A stretch of 64,000 nt of DNA from an uncultured Oscillospiraceae bacterium. Lineage in GTDB: Bacteria > Bacillota > Clostridia > Oscillospirales > Acutalibacteraceae. The stretch is from assembly GCA_902492455.1 (NCBI GenBank), contig CABULH010000018.1, forward strand, positions 9,290 to 73,289, read 5' to 3'. Shown one piece after another: positions 60,754 to 64,000 of this stretch; the stretch's first letter is position 1, and every line of letters starts with the position of its first letter. Below the pieces are notes generated by a model. It had not been told where the DNA came from and ran no database searches. It was given only the letters and a program-made list of their open reading frames with translations. The translations under genes were made by a program, and so were the position numbers.

Positions 60754-62262
60754 ATGCTTTACAGACCATCGATGCCAGAAAAGATGTGGGATACCACGCT
60801 GTTTTATTGGAAGGGAGACTTCCATATTTTTTATTTGGCCCAGGGGAACATTGGACATGTCTCCACCCGGGATTTTGCCGCTTATCGGACTTATCCGTCC
60901 ATTTATGGGTTCGGCGGTCCGGGGGACTGGAATCAGAACGGACTGCCGCTGACCGGCTGCGTGACGGAGCAGGCGGGCCGGTTTCTCATGCTGCTGGGGA
61001 CAATCGAGCCGGTGAGCCGACGGCAGGTATACGGCCTCTATACCTCGGAGGATCTGATCGTCTGGGAGGAATATCCTTATAATCCGGTACTGAACGCTGA
61101 CGGCGTATTTTATGACAACTGTCCTAGTCCGCGGGACGGCGGAATGTACACAGCCTGGCGGGATCCGATGATTTATCAGCAGGAGGCGGGGGTGTATTCC
61201 CTCTGCCTTTGTGCCCGGGAGACGGAGACCGCGCCGGATTCCACCGGTGCGGTGGTGGCCCGGGTGCAGACCCGGGACTTTATTCATTATGAATATCTGC
61301 CGCCGCTGGTGCGGGTGGGGGATAGTGTCAAATACGCGGAATGTCCCGATTGCTTTGTGCTGGAGGGCAACCGATATGTTCTGTTTCTTGATCATAGCTG
61401 GGGAGGGGTGCGCCGTCATACCTCTTCCCGGGACAATGCGGCCGGCATCTGGTATCGGGTGCAGCCGGGATGCCAGGGGGATTTTATCCGGCCGGAGGAT
61501 GATCTGCTGCTGGGTTCGGCGGAGGATCGCCAGGCATCCTGGGCGGGACGCACGGTTGTGGCGGGAGAGGATCGGCTGCTGTACAGTCACATCACCGCAT
61601 CCCGGCCCGGCCTGGCGCCGCCCAAGGTAATTCGGGCGGATGAGAAGGGACAGCTGTATCTGGAGTACTATCCCCTGCTGGACGCGCTGTATGGCCCGGA
61701 AGTTCCCGCCGAGAGATCGCTGGTGGAAGACGATGCGGGAAGCTGGCGGGAAGAGGGCGGCCGGCTAGTGGGAAGTTGCCTTGGCTGGGGCTCGGCAACC
61801 GTGATGTATCCGGCGGCTGAAAATGCTTGTTTAACGGCTACCATCACTTGTCAAAAGGGTGTCCGGGCGGGGTTTGCTCTGCGCTGTGTGGCTGAAGGAG
61901 AGGAATGGCAGGGCATCGTCCTTTGGCTGGATTATGAACAGCAGCGTGTGGAGATGGATCAGCTGGTTTATCGGCCGGGAGAGGGCTTCGGCCGCGCCTG
62001 CGCCGATATCGTAAACGGGGGCGTGGTCCGGAACGGCGATTACAAGCGTATGCCGCTGGATTACGACCGGGAATACCGGATTCGGCTGCTGATGCGGGAG
62101 GAATTTTTCGAGGTATATATCGATGACGTGTGGGTGATCACCAAAGCGATGGAAACGGCGGCTTTGTCCGGCGGCGTCCTGGCTGTGGTGGAGCGGGGCG
62201 AAGCGGAATTTGCGGCATCGCTGCGGGAACTGCGGCTGACAGTGGACGGAAATACCGTCTGA
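60754..62262 (+). CDS. GH32/GH43-like five-bladed propeller protein
   Basis: 502 residues without signal peptide. Propeller at about 1-310: MWDTTLFYWKGDFHIFYLAQ near residue 12 resembles the first-blade Asp motif, AWRDPMIYQ near 136 the RDP motif, and YAECPDCFVLEGNRYVLFLD near 195 the ECP acid motif of GH32 enzymes. A beta-sandwich follows at about 330-500 (FEVYIDDVWVITKAME near 460) as in GH32/GH68 relatives. Likely cleaves fructosides or related sugars inside the cell; specificity unknown. ATG 60754 with ACGGAGGG. Confidence 0.82.
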   Translation: MLYRPSMPEKMWDTTLFYWKGDFHIFYLAQGNIGHVSTRDFAAYRTYPSIYGFGGPGDWNQNGLPLTGCVTEQAGRFLMLLGTIEPVSRRQVYGLYTSEDLIVWEEYPYNPVLNADGVFYDNCPSPRDGGMYTAWRDPMIYQQEAGVYSLCLCARETETAPDSTGAVVARVQTRDFIHYEYLPPLVRVGDSVKYAECPDCFVLEGNRYVLFLDHSWGGVRRHTSSRDNAAGIWYRVQPGCQGDFIRPEDDLLLGSAEDRQASWAGRTVVAGEDRLLYSHITASRPGLAPPKVIRADEKGQLYLEYYPLLDALYGPEVPAERSLVEDDAGSWREEGGRLVGSCLGWGSATVMYPAAENACLTATITCQKGVRAGFALRCVAEGEEWQGIVLWLDYEQQRVEMDQLVYRPGEGFGRACADIVNGGVVRNGDYKRMPLDYDREYRIRLLMREEFFEVYIDDVWVITKAMETAALSGGVLAVVERGEAEFAASLRELRLTVDGNTV

Positions 62263-62279
62263 GAGAATAAACCGTAAGA

Positions 62280-62313
62280 AAAGAGCCGGGAAGCGTCTGC
62301 TTCCCGGCTCTTT
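62280..62313. terminator. Bidirectional terminator
   Basis: AAAGAGCCGGGAAGC and GCTTCCCGGCTCTTT pair perfectly with a GTCT loop, between two convergent genes. Confidence 0.88.
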
Positions 62314-62321
62314 GACAGCAA

Positions 62322-63245
62322 TCAGAAGGAGGCGAGTTTTTCGAAGAGATCCGCAAACAAGGCGTCCCGGTTGATCGCGTAAACATAGCAGATGAAATGC
62401 CGCTGTTTGTCGAAACCATAGTGGCCGTCATATTCCGGTATGGGACTGTATTCCAGCCGATCCCGCATAAAGCGCTGTCCTTCATTGAGCAGCCAGCCCA
62501 CCGCCGTCACGTCCCAGATGACCCGGCTCCAGGGCTTCCCTTTGGCATAGGATTCGGCTGCCGAAACGGTGTTCTCTACCAGATAATCACACAGGCGGTT
62601 TTTGTCGCCCAGCCAATGGCGAAGCTCCGGGCCTGTGGTGGTGAAGGCGCTCACCACCCCGGCGCAGGGCAGCTGCACCAGCGGAACCCCGCAGCCGAAT
62701 ACCACCCGGGCCGCGGCCACGTCCTGAATCATATTGAACTCCTGGGTATCGTCGTTGTGCAGAGAATGTCCGCCCAGCCAGACCACCACCATATGGTCCC
62801 GGATTTCCGGGCGGAGGAGCAAAGCCGACGCCACATTGGTGATGGCGCCGATGGCCACTACATAAAGCGGTGATTCCTCCGGATAGGTCATGGCCAAATC
62901 GGCGAGATGCCTCGCGGCGTCGGAGGGGACGGGGGTGCTTTCATCCGGGAGATAGCGGTCTGAGCCGCGGAAAACGACCGCTTTCATTTCCGTTTTTTCC
63001 GCCAGATCCAGAATCTTGTGAATTTCCTGATAGCTTTTCTCCATGCCGTCCGCCGGGGAAGAGGAGTTGTCGTTGAAAAAAGGCGCGGCGTAGATAGCCT
63101 TCAGCCGGATTTTGTCCTCGGAAGCCAGCATATAAGCCAGGGCGAACTGATCGTCGATTTCGTTATAGGTATCGGTATCCAGTACCGCGTCGATTTTGCC
63201 GGTAGGGACGGAAAGCTTTGTCAGCAGATGCAGATGGGTATTCAT
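62322..63245 (-). CDS. Nucleoside hydrolase (IUNH family)
   Basis: 307 residues. The N-terminal motif VLDTDTYNEIDDQFALAYML (near residue 21) is the calcium-binding signature with Asn for the usual second Asp region (DTDTYNEIDD), a variant seen in related proteins. VVAIGAITNVASALLLRP near 129 and EFNMIQDVAAARVVF near 169 complete the active site. Splits N-glycosidic bonds of ribonucleosides; substrate unknown. Possibly salvage linked to the neighbouring glycosidase, which is convergent. Confidence 0.88.
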   Translation of the reverse strand: MNTHLHLLTKLSVPTGKIDAVLDTDTYNEIDDQFALAYMLASEDKIRLKAIYAAPFFNDNSSSPADGMEKSYQEIHKILDLAEKTEMKAVVFRGSDRYLPDESTPVPSDAARHLADLAMTYPEESPLYVVAIGAITNVASALLLRPEIRDHMVVVWLGGHSLHNDDTQEFNMIQDVAAARVVFGCGVPLVQLPCAGVVSAFTTTGPELRHWLGDKNRLCDYLVENTVSAAESYAKGKPWSRVIWDVTAVGWLLNEGQRFMRDRLEYSPIPEYDGHYGFDKQRHFICYVYAINRDALFADLFEKLASF

Positions 63246-63296
63246 TGTCGAATCCTCCCCTTAACCAAGCATATCATGGGATTATCAAGCCATTCC

Positions 63297-63325
63297 ATCA
63301 TATCATAGGGAAAGGAGGAACACAA
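63297..63325 (-). promoter_or_regulatory. Promoter of the nucleoside hydrolase gene
   Basis: On the minus strand TTGTGT (63320-63325), 17 bp, TATGAT (63297-63302). Confidence 0.5.
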
Positions 63326-63362
63326 CGCCCTTTTTCCATCCTTTTTCGCTCCATCGGCTGAT

Positions 63363-63391
63363 TTGACTTCCTGAACGCATTGTGGTAAAGT
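63363..63391 (+). promoter_or_regulatory. Promoter of the small lipoprotein gene
   Basis: TTGACT (63363-63368), 17 bp, TAAAGT (63386-63391), again preceded by TTGTGG. Confidence 0.5.
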
Positions 63392-63414
63392 TGTGGCGAT
63401 AGGAGATGGGAATC

Positions 63415-63894
63415 ATGAGAATGGAAAAAAGCCGGCTTTGGATATGTGTCATAGCAGCGATGATCACCTTATCTGCCTGCGGCGTCTCCGGTGAGAGAAC
63501 CTCTCAAGTTTCGTCCGATACGCGGCAGACCAGCAGCGAAGAGGCTTCCGCCGTTTTTTGGGATAATTCAGCGGCTGCGTCGGAGGTTCCCACAACATCT
63601 GTCGCCCAGACGGTTCTGCCGACGGAAACTGTTCCGCCCACACTGCCCACGTATCCTCTTGTCACGAAGGCGCCGGTCACCACGGCTGCGCCCCAGGGGA
63701 AAATGGTGGTGTATTGGGCCAATACCGGAGATAAAATCCATATTAAACCCAATTGCCACACCATTAAAAAAGGGGTGCTCAGCGGTACATTGGCGGAAGC
63801 TAAGGCGGCTGGCCGCGAGGGATGGTGCGGCGTTTGCTCCAAGGGATGGACGGATGAACGATTTCTGAAAAGCGGCAATCCCTATGCCGATTAA
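63415..63894 (+). CDS. Small lipoprotein with Thr/Pro-rich linker and Cys-containing C-terminal domain
   Basis: 159 residues. Signal with lipobox TLSAC (Cys22), a Ser/Thr/Pro-rich linker (about 25-100), and a compact domain VVYWANTGDKIHIKPNCHTI then AGREGWCGVCSKGW. This domain (HxKPxC ... CxxC) is common at the end of Firmicute surface proteins and nucleases and may bind zinc; its role is not known. ATG 63415 has AGGAG 9 nt upstream; ATG 63406 sits on that site. Confidence 0.8.
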   Translation: MRMEKSRLWICVIAAMITLSACGVSGERTSQVSSDTRQTSSEEASAVFWDNSAAASEVPTTSVAQTVLPTETVPPTLPTYPLVTKAPVTTAAPQGKMVVYWANTGDKIHIKPNCHTIKKGVLSGTLAEAKAAGREGWCGVCSKGWTDERFLKSGNPYAD

Positions 63895-64000
63895 TGTTTC
63901 CCACCCGTAGCGGAGGCGGGATATCACGGAATAGAAATGTAAGTTAAAGGGGCCGTTGCAAAACGGTGCCAAAAAAGGATGGCAGGCACACCGAAAGGTG
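63895..64000 (+). other. Untranslated right end of the window
   Basis: No gene seen. CCCGTAGCGGAGGCGGG (63907-63920 region) can fold. The last bases contain GGCAGGCA followed by CACC-GAAA-GGTG (63989-64000), a tetraloop hairpin cut off by the window edge. Confidence 0.4.

Noticed and set aside
62322..63245. Inactive nucleoside hydrolase on account of the variant DTDTYNEIDD motif
   Set aside because: The key first aspartates and the second-domain motifs are kept, so loss of activity is not supported.
1..64000. CRISPR arrays, tRNA or rRNA genes, prophage, integrase or transposase genes
   Set aside because: None found by eye: no regularly spaced direct repeats, no cloverleaf ends with GTTCRANNC, no DDE or tyrosine recombinase motifs.

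Overview
The window reads as a chromosomal segment from an anaerobic, fairly GC-rich member of the Bacillota, most likely class Clostridia near Oscillospirales/Ruminococcaceae. The support is the S10-spc-alpha ribosomal order with map, a KOW protein and infA after adk; zinc-ribbon forms of bS36-type L36, S14 and S4; a single-chain pyruvate:ferredoxin oxidoreductase; Gram-positive lipoprotein signals; TTG/GTG starts with strong AGGAGG sites; and a yaaO-darA-holB-ricT-trmN6-rsmI cluster as in Firmicutes. The lineage is an inference from gene content only.

Layout. 1-5.4 kb (minus): the 5' part of sbcC, a GT2-GtrA glycosyltransferase and a CorC/HlyC-type membrane protein. 5.8-9.4 kb: nifJ. 9.5-13.3 kb: a lipoprotein, a membrane-transporter/HAD fusion and a cohesin-like anchored surface protein. 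13.4-29.7 kb: one continuous ribosomal superoperon from rpsJ to rplQ, with a long attenuator-bearing leader and several hairpin-rich internal gaps. 29.9-32.6 kb: QueG-like, SanA-like and an alanine-racemase-like protein that lacks its catalytic lysine. 32.6-39.7 kb: a DNA replication and rRNA/tRNA modification cluster with a ferredoxin inserted. 39.8-43.2 kb: N-acetylhexosamine kinase and nucleotidyltransferase divergent from galE, a likely GalNAc/lacto-N-biose salvage set. 43.2-48.4 kb: TetR, MMPL exporter and YhgE-like coiled-coil protein, then an AraC remnant. 48.6-52.7 kb: alpha/beta hydrolase, membrane-anchored MurF-like ligase, ddl and a DUF1801 protein. 52.7-57.8 kb (minus): M18 aminopeptidase, then prfA-tsaC-coaE-SLT in tight overlap, and DUF951. 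57.9-60.2 kb (minus): BlaI, BlaR1-like peptidase and a membrane protein under a promoter covered by two inverted repeats. 60.3-60.75 kb: a repeat-rich gap with three TGTGG-TATAAT-type promoters. 60.75-63.9 kb: GH32/43-like propeller protein, nucleoside hydrolase and a small lipoprotein.

The window is mostly housekeeping. No tRNA, rRNA, CRISPR, phage or insertion sequence was seen. The most unusual signals are a repeated hairpin-plus-promoter element at two loci, the S10 leader attenuator, and two genes in which catalytic residues of a known enzyme fold are replaced (HAD half of the fusion; alanine racemase paralogue).
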